The notes under the pieces were generated by a model, which searched no databases, had not been told where the DNA came from, and saw nothing but the letters and a program-made list of their open reading frames with translations. Shown here piece after piece: positions 1 to 9,852 of a stretch of 64,000 nt of DNA. The stretch's first letter is position 1. Each line of letters starts with the position of its first letter. The stretch is from Saprospiraceae bacterium (GTDB taxonomy: Bacteria; Bacteroidota; Bacteroidia; Chitinophagales; Saprospiraceae), in assembly GCA_016715965.1 (NCBI GenBank), contig JADJXG010000001.1, forward strand, positions 928,501 through 992,500. The letters run 5' to 3'. The position numbers and the translations under genes are program-made.

Positions 1-263
1 CTGATAAAGTCACCGGCAAGTACTGTCAAAGTATTTGGATTTTCTGCCAGGAGCTTTTTTCTCAAGCTGGCTATTCTTGCAGCACCACCGTATTTTCCTT
101 CATCCATTGGTGCAATTTCATAGAAATCATTGATCTGCAAAATAGTTAACTTAAGCTCATTTGTCCTCGTTTGATGCTTTCCATCTGAGAGGCGAGAGAT
201 TGAGCCGCACTTAAATAGAAAGAGGGAAACAAAAACAAGCAAATATATTTTTCTCATGTTCAT
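1..263 (-). CDS. 5'-nucleotidase-like metallophosphatase lipoprotein (N-terminal fragment)
   Basis: Only the first 87 or so codons lie in the window; the gene continues past the left edge. The N-terminus is a lipoprotein-type signal (LFLFKCGS, Cys near residue 17). It is followed by LQINDFYEIAP, a GGAARIASLRKKL stretch and LTVLAGDF, the start of the metallophosphatase domain of the bifunctional UshA/5'-nucleotidase family. The family hydrolyses nucleotides in the periplasm. Two in-frame ATGs (263 and 257) are possible starts. The family call is from memory of the N-terminal motif only, because the nucleotidase domain is outside the window. Confidence 0.7.
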   Translation of the reverse strand, partial: MNMRKIYLLVFVSLFLFKCGSISRLSDGKHQTRTNELKLTILQINDFYEIAPMDEGKYGGAARIASLRKKLLAENPNTLTVLAGDFI

Positions 264-294
264 TTCATTTTAACGAAGTACAAAACTACCATTT

Positions 295-3138
295 TCAATG
301 GCTCAATTCCGTTTTCAGGTATTGTCCGGTATATGATTTTTCATTCCTGGCGATACTTTCCGGAGTGCCGTAAGCCACAATTTCGCCTCCCTTTTTGCCA
401 CCTTCCGGGCCAATGTCCAGAATGACATCCGCAACTTTTATAATGTCAATATTATGCTCGATCACCATCACCGTATTTCCGCGATCCACCAACTTTTGAA
501 GCACCAATAGCAAATGGGTAATGTCTTCAAAATGCAATCCTGTGGTAGGCTCATCCAGAATATACAAGGTTTTGCCTGTATCTCTTTTGGACAACTCTTC
601 AGACAATTTAACCCTTTGTGCTTCACCTCCGGACAAGGTAGTGGCTTGCTGACCGAGGGTAATGTATCCCAAGCCGACATCCAGAAGAGTTTTCATCTTT
701 CTATAAATGGCCGGAATGTGTTCAAAAAATTCGGTGGCTTCCTCCACGGTCATATTCAAAACATCACCAATGGACTTTCCCTTATAGAGTACCTCAAGGG
801 TTTCTCTGTTGTACCTCATTCCCCTGCAGGACTCGCACAGGATTTGGACATCGGGTAGAAAATTCATTTCTATGATCCTCATTCCTCCTCCTTCACAGGT
901 TTCGCAGCGCCCACCTGGTACATTAAAAGAAAATCTTCCTGGCTTATAGCCTCTGATTTTAGAATCGGGATGATGGGCAAATAAATTTCTTATCTCTGTA
1001 AAAACACCTGTGTAAGTTGCGGGGTTGGATCTTGGGGTGCGGCCAATGGGGGTTTGGTCCACTTCCACCACCTTATCAATGTACTCCAATCCTTCCAGAC
1101 GATCGTGCTCCAGCGGTTTTTGAAGACTGTTGTAGAAATGTTCCCGCAAAATCGGATAGATGGTTTCGTTGATCAAACTGGATTTACCACTTCCTGAGAC
1201 ACCCGTGACACAAATAAAAGTGCCGAGTGGAAATTTTATGGAGAGGTTTTTCAAATTGTTTCCTCTAGCACCGAATATACTCAGGAATTGACCATTTCCT
1301 TTTCGCCGCTTTTTGGGAATTTCGATTTTCAATCTTCCAGCTAAATAGGAAGCTGTGTTGGAGGCCTTGTTCTTTATAAATTCTGAGGGTATTCCGCTGG
1401 CCACCACTTCTCCTCCATGCTTGCCGGCTCCGGGTCCCAGATCAATGATGTAGTCGGATTCCATCATAATGTCTTTGTCGTGCTCCACCACAAGGACTGT
1501 ATTGCCAATCACGGTCAATTCGCGAAGAGATTTGATCAGACGCTGGTTGTCTCTTTGATGGAGTCCAATGGAGGGTTCATCCAAAATGTAGGTGATCCCT
1601 GTCAACTGAGATCCAATCTGAGTCGCAAGTCTGGTCCGCTGCGATTCTCCACCTGAAAGTGTCATGGTGGGTCTGTCGAGGGTCAAATAATCCAATCCTA
1701 CATACAACAAGAAGTTTAGCCTGATTCTAATTTCTTTGATGATGTCCTTTGCGATTAGATTTTGTCGGTCGGATAATCTGGATTCCAGGCCTTCCATCCA
1801 TTCATGTAGTTCTGAGATATCCAATTGTGAAAGCTGGGCGATATTTTTCTCATCAATTTTGAAAAAAAGCGATTCCTTTTTTAAGCGGGTACCCATGCAG
1901 ACCGGACAAGCTTGTATGGTCATAAAATCTTCTGCAAACCTTCTGATTTTCTCTGATGTGCTGTCCCGATACCATCTTTTGAGCATATTGCAAAGACCTT
2001 CATTGGCCAGATGAAGTTCACTGTCATACCAAACTGTATTCGGAGGTGTCGGATAGCTGGAATCCCCGCCAAACAAAATGGTTTCAAGCGCTTTTTTTGG
2101 TATTTTGTTCACAGGGGTTGAAAAATTGAATTTATACCGCTCACAAATCTGTCGGAGTTGCTTAAAAGTCAAGGTATCCCTGACTTCTCCAAGTGGTACG
2201 ATTCCAAGTTCTTCGATGGATTTTTTATCGTCGGGAATAATTTGCTTGAGATCTGCTTCGTGCACTGTTCCTATTCCTTTGCATTCAGGACAAGAACCGT
2301 AGGGTGAGTTAAACGAAAAAGTATTGGGAGAAGGCTCATCATAAGACAATCCACTTATTGGATCCATCAATTTTTTACTAAATGGGTACAAAATACCATT
2401 TTGCTCGTCTTCAATAAATACGACCTCATGACCAAGCCGCAATGCGGTCTGAATGCTAAACACCAATCTTTCTTCCCTTTCAGGAAGTACTTTAATCCGA
2501 TCAATCAGAAGTTCAATATCGTGAATCTTAAAGCGATCTACCTGCATATTGGGAACCAGATCTAATATCTGCCCGTCCACCCTGACTTTGTTGAATCCTT
2601 GTTTTCGCACCTGATCGAATAACTCTCTGTAGTGTCCTTTCCGTGAACGGATCAATGGTGCATAGATCGCAATTTGCTGGCCGCTGAATTTTTCAAAAAT
2701 GGTGGCAATGATCTGTTCTTCCGAATATCGGATCATTTTTTCTCCGGTGGAATGAGAATAAGCATCACCCGCTCTGGCATATAATAATCTAAATAAATCA
2801 TAAATCTCGGTCGTGGTCCCCACCGTAGATCTTGGATTCCAACCTGTGGTCTTCTGCTCAATGGAAATGACAGGACTAAGACCGTCTATTTTTTCAACGT
2901 CCGGTCTTTCGATGGAGCCAATAAATTGTCTTGCGTAGTTGGAAAAGGTCTCCATATACCTGCGCTGTCCTTCTGAATAAATGGTATCAAAAGCAAGGGA
3001 TGATTTTCCACTACCAGACAATCCTGTGATCACCACAAGTTTGTTTCTTGGAATTGCGACTGATATTTCCTTAAGATTGTGTTCCTTGGCTTTATATACT
3101 TCAATATATTCTGCCTCTGCGCCAAATACTTTTTCCAT
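295..3138 (-). CDS. uvrA: Excinuclease ABC subunit A
   Basis: Damage-recognition ATPase of nucleotide excision repair, 947 aa from the chosen start, which is normal for the family. Two ABC modules are visible: Walker [10 protein letters not shown] near residues 39-47 and a second GVSGSGKSS in the C-terminal half, each with an LSGGE(S/A)QR signature. Zinc-binding CxxC pairs are present (CPECKG, CPVCMG, and CETCEGGG with CESCRG). The frame stays open upstream to 3207, but the ATG at 3138 is preferred. A TAATTTTG promoter box lies only 8 nt upstream of it, and the extra 23 residues do not look like UvrA. It is divergent from the alkyltransferase gene, so two DNA repair genes share one promoter region. 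Confidence 0.97.
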   Translation of the reverse strand: MEKVFGAEAEYIEVYKAKEHNLKEISVAIPRNKLVVITGLSGSGKSSLAFDTIYSEGQRRYMETFSNYARQFIGSIERPDVEKIDGLSPVISIEQKTTGWNPRSTVGTTTEIYDLFRLLYARAGDAYSHSTGEKMIRYSEEQIIATIFEKFSGQQIAIYAPLIRSRKGHYRELFDQVRKQGFNKVRVDGQILDLVPNMQVDRFKIHDIELLIDRIKVLPEREERLVFSIQTALRLGHEVVFIEDEQNGILYPFSKKLMDPISGLSYDEPSPNTFSFNSPYGSCPECKGIGTVHEADLKQIIPDDKKSIEELGIVPLGEVRDTLTFKQLRQICERYKFNFSTPVNKIPKKALETILFGGDSSYPTPPNTVWYDSELHLANEGLCNMLKRWYRDSTSEKIRRFAEDFMTIQACPVCMGTRLKKESLFFKIDEKNIAQLSQLDISELHEWMEGLESRLSDRQNLIAKDIIKEIRIRLNFLLYVGLDYLTLDRPTMTLSGGESQRTRLATQIGSQLTGITYILDEPSIGLHQRDNQRLIKSLRELTVIGNTVLVVEHDKDIMMESDYIIDLGPGAGKHGGEVVASGIPSEFIKNKASNTASYLAGRLKIEIPKKRRKGNGQFLSIFGARGNNLKNLSIKFPLGTFICVTGVSGSGKSSLINETIYPILREHFYNSLQKPLEHDRLEGLEYIDKVVEVDQTPIGRTPRSNPATYTGVFTEIRNLFAHHPDSKIRGYKPGRFSFNVPGGRCETCEGGGMRIIEMNFLPDVQILCESCRGMRYNRETLEVLYKGKSIGDVLNMTVEEATEFFEHIPAIYRKMKTLLDVGLGYITLGQQATTLSGGEAQRVKLSEELSKRDTGKTLYILDEPTTGLHFEDITHLLLVLQKLVDRGNTVMVIEHNIDIIKVADVILDIGPEGGKKGGEIVAYGTPESIARNEKSYTGQYLKTELSH

Positions 3139-3146
3139 CTGCGGGG

Positions 3147-3176
3147 CAAAATTACAAGGATTATCCGGTCTCCAAA
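3147..3176 (-). promoter_or_regulatory. uvrA promoter, Bacteroidota type
   Basis: On the minus strand, TTTG (3176-3173), an 18-nt spacer and TAATTTTG (3154-3147) match the TTTG/TAnnTTTG consensus of the primary sigma factor of Bacteroidota. The -7 box ends 8 nt before the uvrA ATG, so the leader would be only a few nucleotides long. Confidence 0.7.
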
Positions 3177-3222
3177 AGACAAGTTTCATTATAATTTTAT
3201 GAATCAATCACTTGAATGGATC

Positions 3223-3230
3223 TATTTTTG
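3223..3230 (+). promoter_or_regulatory. Promoter -7 box of the alkyltransferase gene
   Basis: TATTTTTG matches TAnnTTTG and ends 7 nt before the ATG at 3238. No clear TTTG was found at the right distance upstream. It lies about 70 bp from the divergent uvrA -7 box. Confidence 0.5.
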
Positions 3231-3237
3231 CGATTGA

Positions 3238-3783
3238 ATGATCCATTTAAACAGAATTGAAGAAGTAAATCCTGCATTGGAAATTATAATTGTCAATGGC
3301 TTTACGGTTTTTGGAGCTTTTGGAATCGCCATTCAAGGGCAAGAAATTTTGGGAAGTTGGCTTGGAACCAATCCAAATCTGTGGGAACATTGGAAGAACT
3401 CCGGCCAATTACCTTTAAAATTTGCTTCAAATCATTCTGTTTTTCAAAAAGCGGTTCATTGGATAGAAGGTCATGATGATGTTGAAATCCATTGCAATGT
3501 CATAGGCACTGATTTTCAATACAGTGTTTGGGAAGCATTGTGCCAAATTCCTTTTGGTCAAACCCGCCATTACCTTCAATTGTCTCAAAAACTTAATATT
3601 CCCCATGGAGCCAGAGCGGTAGGCACTGCTTGTGGCGCAAATCAACACGCTTTGTTAATTCCTTGTCATAGGGTCGTGCATAAATCTGGAGAAAGCGGTC
3701 ACTATCGCTGGGGAGATTCTCTTAAATCAGAAATTCTGAATCGTGAAAAAATAATTGCACATCCCCATCAATTGTTGTTTTGA
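3238..3783 (+). CDS. ogt: Methylated-DNA--protein-cysteine S-methyltransferase
   Basis: Suicide repair protein that moves alkyl groups from O6-alkylguanine to its own cysteine. The acceptor motif IPCHRV is present with Cys at residue 143. It is followed by the GESGHYRWG segment typical of the family, and FGQTRHY marks the DNA-binding region. At 181 aa it is the C-terminal methyltransferase type without Ada AraC or AdaA parts; the first 90 residues match the variable N-terminal domain. The stop overlaps the start of the phosphoribosyltransferase gene, which suggests translational coupling. Confidence 0.92.
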   Translation: MIHLNRIEEVNPALEIIIVNGFTVFGAFGIAIQGQEILGSWLGTNPNLWEHWKNSGQLPLKFASNHSVFQKAVHWIEGHDDVEIHCNVIGTDFQYSVWEALCQIPFGQTRHYLQLSQKLNIPHGARAVGTACGANQHALLIPCHRVVHKSGESGHYRWGDSLKSEILNREKIIAHPHQLLF

Positions 3784-4349
3784 TGAAAAAAGTGAAAATT
3801 AAAGATTTAGAATTTTCTCTTTTATATACACACGATGCCATACAAGAACGCGTATTGCATTTGGCCAAACAAATCGATCAATGGTACCTGGAGAAAAATT
3901 GGGTTCCAGAATGTCTCGTCATCATGGATGGCGCCTTTCTGTTTGCCGCTGATCTATGCAGAAATTTAAATTCTGACTTTACAATACAATTCATAAAAAT
4001 TAAATCATACGCTGGAGTCTTACCAAATGAAATTAAAATGGATACAGCCTTCGACTTTCACTCATTAAAAAACAAAGCTGTCCTCATCCTGGAAGATATT
4101 TTAGACACAGGAAATACCATGTTTGAACTTATCAAAATCTTAAAAGAACTACCTGTCCTGGATTTGAAAATATGCAGTTTTCTGGTAAAGCCTGAAGTTT
4201 TGCGCAAGGATGTAAAACCTGACTGGATTGGGTATGAAATAAATCCTTTGTTTGTAGTCGGATATGGTATGGATTATGACGGAAACGGAAGGGGTTTGTC
4301 AGATATATATCAGTTGGTGCAAGCTTCACCAGATGGCCATGTCAAATAA
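3783..4349 (+). CDS. hpt: Hypoxanthine/purine phosphoribosyltransferase
   Basis: Purine salvage enzyme that joins hypoxanthine or guanine to PRPP. The PRPP-binding loop is clear: VLILEDILDTGNTM near residues 100-113. Length (188 aa) fits bacterial Hpt. The ATG at 3783 overlaps the TGA of the upstream alkyltransferase gene; a TTG one codon earlier is less likely. The last 24 bp overlap the 3' end of the convergent thioredoxin-like gene. Which purine is preferred cannot be read from the sequence. Confidence 0.9.
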   Translation: MKKVKIKDLEFSLLYTHDAIQERVLHLAKQIDQWYLEKNWVPECLVIMDGAFLFAADLCRNLNSDFTIQFIKIKSYAGVLPNEIKMDTAFDFHSLKNKAVLILEDILDTGNTMFELIKILKELPVLDLKICSFLVKPEVLRKDVKPDWIGYEINPLFVVGYGMDYDGNGRGLSDIYQLVQASPDGHVK

Positions 4350-5147
4350 TTTTCTATTTTCTTTGGTGATGGGATGCTGCGTTCCCAAAATGTGAAACAA
4401 TGCAATACCCATTTTCCTTGCAATTCCGTCTCCAAATAAAACATCCTGATGAATGGAAGAAATAATTTCTTCTATTGCATCCTGAATTTTAGTTTCAAAT
4501 AAATAGTTTCTTGCCAAATACAATTTTTGAGCAATCGGATGACCTGCTTTCCAATCAGCCTCCACAAATGTTTTAATCACATTGAGGTCCGCGTGCAGTT
4601 CTTGAATCTCCTTATCCTCAGTGACTTGTTGGATTCTTTCGATGGCTTGATCGGGATTAAAAAAAACTTCATGTTTGACCAATGCCAAAATTGCCTTCTG
4701 ATGCCCGGGATGAGCGTCAACAAACAAATACAGGCGTTTTAAAAAATCCCGATCCGGAATGTCCCTTTGGTCCTCTAACAGCTCATTGAAATCATCCGGT
4801 GCTGCATCGGCTTCTTCCACAATTAATTTAGAAAGATGGGTATCCAACCATTTTCGGATGGTGGATTTACTCTGCGCGCCTGAAAATTCATCTATGATTT
4901 TACCTTCAAAAACCAATTTACAATTTGGGATGCTTTGGATTTTAAAATAAGCAGCTATTTCCTGAAATTCCTCTGTGTCAATTTTGACCAGTTTCCACTT
5001 TCCCTGATCATCCGCTTCCAATCCTTCCAATATGGGTCCAAGCACCTTGCATGGTCCACACCAATCGGCCCAAAAATCGATCAATACCGGCTTGACAAAA
5101 CTCTGATCGACTACGTCTCTCTTAAAATCAAATGTCTGGGGTTCCAT
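4326..5147 (-). CDS. Thioredoxin/TPR co-chaperone, CnoX (YbbN)-like
   Basis: 273 aa. Residues 1 to about 110 form a thioredoxin fold with the active site FWADWCGPCK (Cys30 and Cys33) and the cis-proline region SIPNCKLV. The remaining 160 residues are alpha-helical and resemble the TPR-like tail of CnoX/YbbN. That family binds unfolded proteins and hands them to GroEL or DnaK. Both redox cysteines are kept, as in some but not all CnoX proteins. No signal peptide is seen, so it should be cytoplasmic. Its 3' end overlaps the convergent phosphoribosyltransferase gene by 24 bp. Confidence 0.85.
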   Translation of the reverse strand: MEPQTFDFKRDVVDQSFVKPVLIDFWADWCGPCKVLGPILEGLEADDQGKWKLVKIDTEEFQEIAAYFKIQSIPNCKLVFEGKIIDEFSGAQSKSTIRKWLDTHLSKLIVEEADAAPDDFNELLEDQRDIPDRDFLKRLYLFVDAHPGHQKAILALVKHEVFFNPDQAIERIQQVTEDKEIQELHADLNVIKTFVEADWKAGHPIAQKLYLARNYLFETKIQDAIEEIISSIHQDVLFGDGIARKMGIALFHILGTQHPITKENRKLFDMAIW

Positions 5148-5598
5148 TCATTTTTGTTTGTAATGACAGGAACCAAAACAGCATAGTTATGAATTCGTTC
5201 ATTGAATTTAAATTGAAACAAACTAAGGTGAATATGAAACTGAAGAAATCTAAGCCACCGTTTCAGGAAAAACTCACGACGGTTCATAAATATTCTGGGA
5301 ATTTCCAATCAGATTTCATTCTGAAGGATGTGCAGATGCGTTGAGGTTGATATCTTTTATATTCTCGGGATCTGAATCTCTGGTTTGAGAATGAAAGCTT
5401 TTCATGTTGGTTCGATTTAAAATTAAAACCATGTGCTAATGATTAAGTTTGAGCAGATTGAATAAATTATTCTTCAAATTGACCAAACCTCAAAATTTAA
5501 CATTTTAATAAGTCCACAAAGACCAAATTGCTTTTATAAACACAAATTATAATTACCTTCGCAGGATATTAATCAGTCAACCAATAAAAACAATTTTT
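5148..5598. other. Intergenic region, no convincing gene
   Basis: About 450 bp between the thioredoxin-like gene and the surface protein gene. Short open frames occur on both strands, but none has a family signature or a convincing start. The right end holds the promoter of the downstream gene. No tRNA or other structured RNA was recognised. Confidence 0.6.
5528..5561 (+). promoter_or_regulatory. Probable promoter of the Pmp-repeat surface protein
   Basis: TTG (5528-5530), a 23-nt spacer and TACCTTCG (5554-5561) resemble TTTG/TAnnTTTG with one mismatch in the -7 box. The start codon is 37 nt downstream. Confidence 0.4.
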
Positions 5599-7905
5599 AT
5601 GATTAAAAATCTACTCTCAATGGTAATTTTACTGATGATCCCAAGTTTGGGTTTCAATCAGACCGTTTATTATGTCAATGCCACTGCCACCGGTGCAAAC
5701 AATGGTACCAGCTGGGCCAACGCATTCACTTCGCTGGATCAGGCACTTGCCATCGCTTTTGTCGGAGAAGAAATCTGGCTTGCCAAAGGGGTTTACACAC
5801 CTGCCAGTAAGACCTCATCCTTTCAACTGGTCAGTGGAGTCACCATCTATGGTGGATTTGACGGGACGGAAACAAATAGAGAGGACAGGGATCCTTCTAA
5901 AAATCCAAGCATTCTTTCCGGTGATCTGAATGGAGATGACAATCCCACAGACGTCACTGCCAATCGGTCAGACAACGCCATTCATGTCATTCTGGTGCCT
6001 AACGGGGTAATCGAAGCTGGTTTGGATGGACTCGTGATTTCCGGAGGTCAGACCGAAGGGCTTTCCGGCATCAACGATGCAAGGAGAGGCGGAGGTATTC
6101 TGGCTTATGGCTCAGTCAATATTCACAATTGCATTTTTCGGTCCAACTACGGATATTTTGGTGGAGCCTTTTATCCAAGAGATGTCCAGGCCAGATTTAA
6201 CGTGACTGATTGTATTTTTTCAAACAATTTGGGTGATCTCGGTGGAGCCATTTATACTTTAGGTGCTTCGAGTGGCCTTATTCAAAATTGTAAATTTGAA
6301 TCCAATGTCACCAGAAATTCTGGTTCAGCCCTTTACATTCAGCAGTCACCGGTGATTGTGAGTGGTTGCAGTTTTACAGACAATGAATTGCGCGCAACCG
6401 GCAACAATGTAGGCGGCGCTATTTTTCTCAATGCTGCTCCGGCCAGCATTGAAAATTGCGAATTTATAGGCAACTCTGTAACTGCCAACGGAACCAGTGG
6501 AGCAAGAGGAGGTGCGATGTGGATTGTTTCGAGCAATGCCCAGATCAATGGATGTACATTTGTTGGGAATTCTGCCAGCAACTCCGGCGGGGCTATTCAT
6601 GTGACCGGATTCAACGCCACCACAAAATTCACCCTTTGTATTTTTGAAAACAATTCTTCTACTTTTGGCGGAGCCATCACCAATTACAATTCTGGGACTA
6701 ATCCGGCTAGCTTCTTAAAAGTGGAATTCGACCAATGCAGTTTTAAAGACAATACGGCAGGAACCTCCGGAGGCGGTATTTCCAATGGCTTTAAAACCCA
6801 GGCAAGGGTGACCAACACCCTGTTTGAAGGCAACACAGCCCGATTTGGAGGTGCGGTTTTTGCGCAAAATGATTCCACGGATTTGTATTATGCGGATTGC
6901 GAATTCAGAAACAACCAAGCGACTAGTTCCGGTGGGGCTTTTAATTCCAGTGTTGGCAATCGATCAACGGTCCTTCGCTGTCTTTTTGAAGCAAATTCGG
7001 GTAGTATCGGAGGTGCCATGCACGTGAGCGAGGACACGGTAGATAGAACCAATCTCATCTTAAGTCAAAGCAATTTTAATTTCAATTCTGCTACCATGCA
7101 GGGAGCTGCAATCAATTTTCAAAATGCAGATGCAACTCTCACCAACAATGTCTTCTCCAATAATTTTATCCTGGAAGGCACAGGTGCGGGGGGAGCGCTT
7201 TCTATTAATTGTGTAAATGGCGATCAGACCTTGGTCAAACTTATCAACAATACCCTGGTCAACAACGAAGCCCCAACAGGGACAGGCATTGGTGCTTATA
7301 CAGACGAAAACACCGTTGTCAAAATTCAGTTGTTAAACAACATCTTTGTACATCCTACGGGGCCTTCTCTGGCGGTGGAGGCAGGCTTACCGGAGTTTGA
7401 GAGTCTGGGTGGTAATTTGGATTCAGAACAAAACAGTTACTTAAACCAGAGTTCAGATCAAAATGGCAAGGATCCATTGTTTGTGGACATAAATCTTGAC
7501 AATTACCGATTGAAAGCAGGAAGTCCGTGCATCAATGCCGGAGTTAACTTACCGGAAGCTCCAAAAATCGATATCGAAGGAAGAAACCGCGATCAAATGC
7601 CTGACATTGGATGCCATGAGTTTGGAGGATCGATCAACACCCACAATCCATTGACACAAGGCTCATGGTGGATCTATCCATCGGCCGACCCCAATAAAAT
7701 GGTCCTTGGACTGGATTACGAGTGGCATGGTGAATTTCAGATCCAGATCACAGATGCAGAGGGAAAACAGCTCCAAACTTCTGAGTTCTACAAAACCCAA
7801 GATCAACAGGAATTTGAAATCCAAATGACCCATACCGTCAAAGGAGTAAATTTCATCCGCTTACAAAAAGGCCAAGTCCAAAGCACGAAATCTATTGTAA
7901 AGTAA
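5599..7905 (+). CDS. T9SS-type surface protein with Pmp-like repeats and right-handed beta-helix
   Basis: 768 aa, exported. It has a signal peptide (residues 1 to about 20, ending GFNQ). The domain opening VYYVNATATGANNGTSWANAF and IWLAKGVYTP is typical of Bacteroidota parallel beta-helix proteins. From about residue 175 to 520 there are around eleven repeats of the form C-x-F-x-x-N followed by GGA(I/V/M), for example GCTFVGNSASNSGGAIHV. These are the hallmarks of chlamydial polymorphic outer-membrane protein repeats. The last 75 or so residues (FQIQITDAEGKQLQ to KSIVK) look like a T9SS type A sorting domain. Expected at the cell surface or secreted. The target or function is unknown. A strong terminator follows, so it is probably monocistronic. 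Confidence 0.85.
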   Translation: MIKNLLSMVILLMIPSLGFNQTVYYVNATATGANNGTSWANAFTSLDQALAIAFVGEEIWLAKGVYTPASKTSSFQLVSGVTIYGGFDGTETNREDRDPSKNPSILSGDLNGDDNPTDVTANRSDNAIHVILVPNGVIEAGLDGLVISGGQTEGLSGINDARRGGGILAYGSVNIHNCIFRSNYGYFGGAFYPRDVQARFNVTDCIFSNNLGDLGGAIYTLGASSGLIQNCKFESNVTRNSGSALYIQQSPVIVSGCSFTDNELRATGNNVGGAIFLNAAPASIENCEFIGNSVTANGTSGARGGAMWIVSSNAQINGCTFVGNSASNSGGAIHVTGFNATTKFTLCIFENNSSTFGGAITNYNSGTNPASFLKVEFDQCSFKDNTAGTSGGGISNGFKTQARVTNTLFEGNTARFGGAVFAQNDSTDLYYADCEFRNNQATSSGGAFNSSVGNRSTVLRCLFEANSGSIGGAMHVSEDTVDRTNLILSQSNFNFNSATMQGAAINFQNADATLTNNVFSNNFILEGTGAGGALSINCVNGDQTLVKLINNTLVNNEAPTGTGIGAYTDENTVVKIQLLNNIFVHPTGPSLAVEAGLPEFESLGGNLDSEQNSYLNQSSDQNGKDPLFVDINLDNYRLKAGSPCINAGVNLPEAPKIDIEGRNRDQMPDIGCHEFGGSINTHNPLTQGSWWIYPSADPNKMVLGLDYEWHGEFQIQITDAEGKQLQTSEFYKTQDQQEFEIQMTHTVKGVNFIRLQKGQVQSTKSIVK

Positions 7906-7927
7906 ATTTGATATAAATCACTTAAGG

Positions 7928-7960
7928 AGCCCGGATAATCGCAATATCCGGGCTTTTTTA
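7928..7960 (+). terminator. Rho-independent terminator of the Pmp-repeat gene
   Basis: A perfect 10-bp stem AGCCCGGATA / TATCCGGGCT (7928-7937 and 7945-7954) with a 7-nt loop is followed directly by a run of T. It lies 23 bp after the stop codon. Confidence 0.9.
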
Positions 7961-8291
7961 TGGCTTCTGATAACACGCGATGATATTTCTGTTTGATCAA
8001 TTAAACCCAGAATACCTTCAAATACGTCCTTCCACTGGCAATTAATCAACTATGGAATTGGTCAAACATCGTTTTGTTTGCTCCCTTCCTCAACAAGTTA
8101 GAACATTCATTCACATGGCGAAATGGCTGAAACCTGATGGTCATGGTAAAATCTTGAAGAAATGTATCGCTATTAGACTATTTTAAGCCTCAGGTCAAAC
8201 CAAATGACAATTCTGGGATTATTTTTAAATTGTTTGTAGGTCAATCGGACAGATAATATGATCTTTGCGCGCTGATTCAAACCCAGATTGC
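7961..8291. other. Intergenic region before glyS
   Basis: About 330 bp. There is a 44-codon ATG frame (8052-8186) without recognisable similarity. Just before glyS the sequence GATCTTTG (around 8259-8266) resembles a TAnnTTTG -7 box. No structured RNA was recognised. Confidence 0.5.
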
Positions 8292-9842
8292 ATGGCCATT
8301 CAACAAGAAGACAGTTTTAAGAAAATCACCTCTCACTGCAAGGAGTATGGATTCATTTTTCAGAGTTCTGAGATCTACGATGGTCTGAGTGCGGTTTATG
8401 ATTATGGGCCTTATGGCGCTGAATTAAAGAACAATATAAAATCCTATTGGTGGAAAAGCATGGTACAAATGCAAGACCACATTACCGGGATAGATTCAGC
8501 CATCTTTATGCATCCCAAAACCTGGAAGGCTTCAGGGCATGTCGATGCATTCAATGACCCTTTGGTGGACAACAAAGATTCAAAAAAAAGATACAGGGCA
8601 GATCAATTGATAGAAGACGCCATCGAAAAAATTATTCTGAAGGCAGAAAAAGAAGTTGAAAAAGCGCGCGCAAGGTTTGGTGAAAATTTTGATGAAGCCT
8701 TGTACCGCAGCACCAACCCGAGGGTGAGTGAATACATAGCAAGGGCGCAGTCCCTAAATGAAAAGCTCAACCATGCAATGACTTCCAACAACATGGAAGA
8801 ACTTAAAAATCTCATTGACGAACTTGAGATTGCAGACCCTGATTCAGGATCACGCAATTGGACGGAAGTGAGACAATTTAATTTAATGTTCAATACCCAA
8901 TTGGGTAACATCGCAGGTGAAGAAGGCAAATTGTATCTGCGTCCTGAAACTGCCCAGGGCATATTTGTCAATTTTTTAAATGTGCAAAAGACCACCCGTC
9001 AAAAAATTCCTTTTGGAATTGCTCAAATTGGCAAAGCCTTTAGAAATGAAATTGTGGCGCGACAATTTATTTTCCGAATGAGGGAGTTCGAACAAATGGA
9101 AATGCAATTTTTTGTCAAGCCGGGTGAAGAAATGCAATGGTATGAGTACTGGAAAGACTATCGCATGAGCTGGCACAAAGCGCTTGGTACTCCTCATCAG
9201 AAATTGAAATTTCACAACCATGAAAACCTGGCACATTATGCCAATGCAGCGGTGGATATTCAATTTGAATTTCCATTTGGTTTTCGGGAATTGGAAGGAA
9301 TTCACTCCCGTACGGATTTTGATCTGAGAAGCCATCAGGAATTATCGGGAAAAAAATTGCAATATTTTGATCCGGAACTAAATGAAAACTATACGCCTTA
9401 TGTGGTAGAAACCAGCATTGGACTGGATCGAATGTTTTTAGCAATGATGAGTTTGGCTTACACGGAAGAGAATGTTCCTGATGCTGATGGACAGGAGTCT
9501 CAAAGGGTGGTCTTGAAATTACATCCTGTACTTGCACCGGTCAAATGTGCCATTCTGCCTCTTGTAAAAAACAAACCTGAACTGGTGGAGCTCGCCAAAA
9601 AAATCCACCAGCAGCTCAAACCATTGTTTATGTGTCAGTATGACGAAAAGGATGCCATTGGAAGAAGATACCGCAGACAGGATGCCATAGGTACTCCTTT
9701 TTGTGTCACCATTGATTTCGAAAGTCTAGAAGATGGCAAGGTCACTTTAAGAGATCGGGATACCCTGGAGCAAACCAGAATATCCATTGATCAAATAGGA
9801 CAAACGGTGCAAGAAAAAACGGGATGGCAGCTGGTTTTTTAA
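8292..9842 (+). CDS. glyS: Glycyl-tRNA synthetase, single-chain alpha2 type
   Basis: Charges tRNA-Gly; 516 aa. This is the homodimeric class II type, not the split GlyQ/GlyS type. The N-terminus has EYGFIFQSSEIYDGL and YDYGPYGAELKNNIK. Motif 2 is present as FRNEIVARQFIFRMREFEQMEMQFF. Motif 3 and the C-terminal anticodon-binding domain (VLKLHPVLAPVKCAILPL, then RYRRQDAIGTPFC) follow. An upstream in-frame TTG at 8265 exists, but the ATG at 8292 gives the normal family start and lies about 25 nt after a -7-like box. Confidence 0.96.
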   Translation: MAIQQEDSFKKITSHCKEYGFIFQSSEIYDGLSAVYDYGPYGAELKNNIKSYWWKSMVQMQDHITGIDSAIFMHPKTWKASGHVDAFNDPLVDNKDSKKRYRADQLIEDAIEKIILKAEKEVEKARARFGENFDEALYRSTNPRVSEYIARAQSLNEKLNHAMTSNNMEELKNLIDELEIADPDSGSRNWTEVRQFNLMFNTQLGNIAGEEGKLYLRPETAQGIFVNFLNVQKTTRQKIPFGIAQIGKAFRNEIVARQFIFRMREFEQMEMQFFVKPGEEMQWYEYWKDYRMSWHKALGTPHQKLKFHNHENLAHYANAAVDIQFEFPFGFRELEGIHSRTDFDLRSHQELSGKKLQYFDPELNENYTPYVVETSIGLDRMFLAMMSLAYTEENVPDADGQESQRVVLKLHPVLAPVKCAILPLVKNKPELVELAKKIHQQLKPLFMCQYDEKDAIGRRYRRQDAIGTPFCVTIDFESLEDGKVTLRDRDTLEQTRISIDQIGQTVQEKTGWQLVF

Positions 9843-9852
9843 AGATAAAATA

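Noticed and set aside
5111..5344. Short frames on both strands upstream of the Pmp-repeat gene
   Set aside because: They overlap each other and the thioredoxin-like gene start, and show no domain, no lipobox and no ribosome-binding signal.
8052..8186. 44-codon ATG frame upstream of glyS
   Set aside because: No recognisable similarity, no promoter box close to it, and composition like the flanking spacer.
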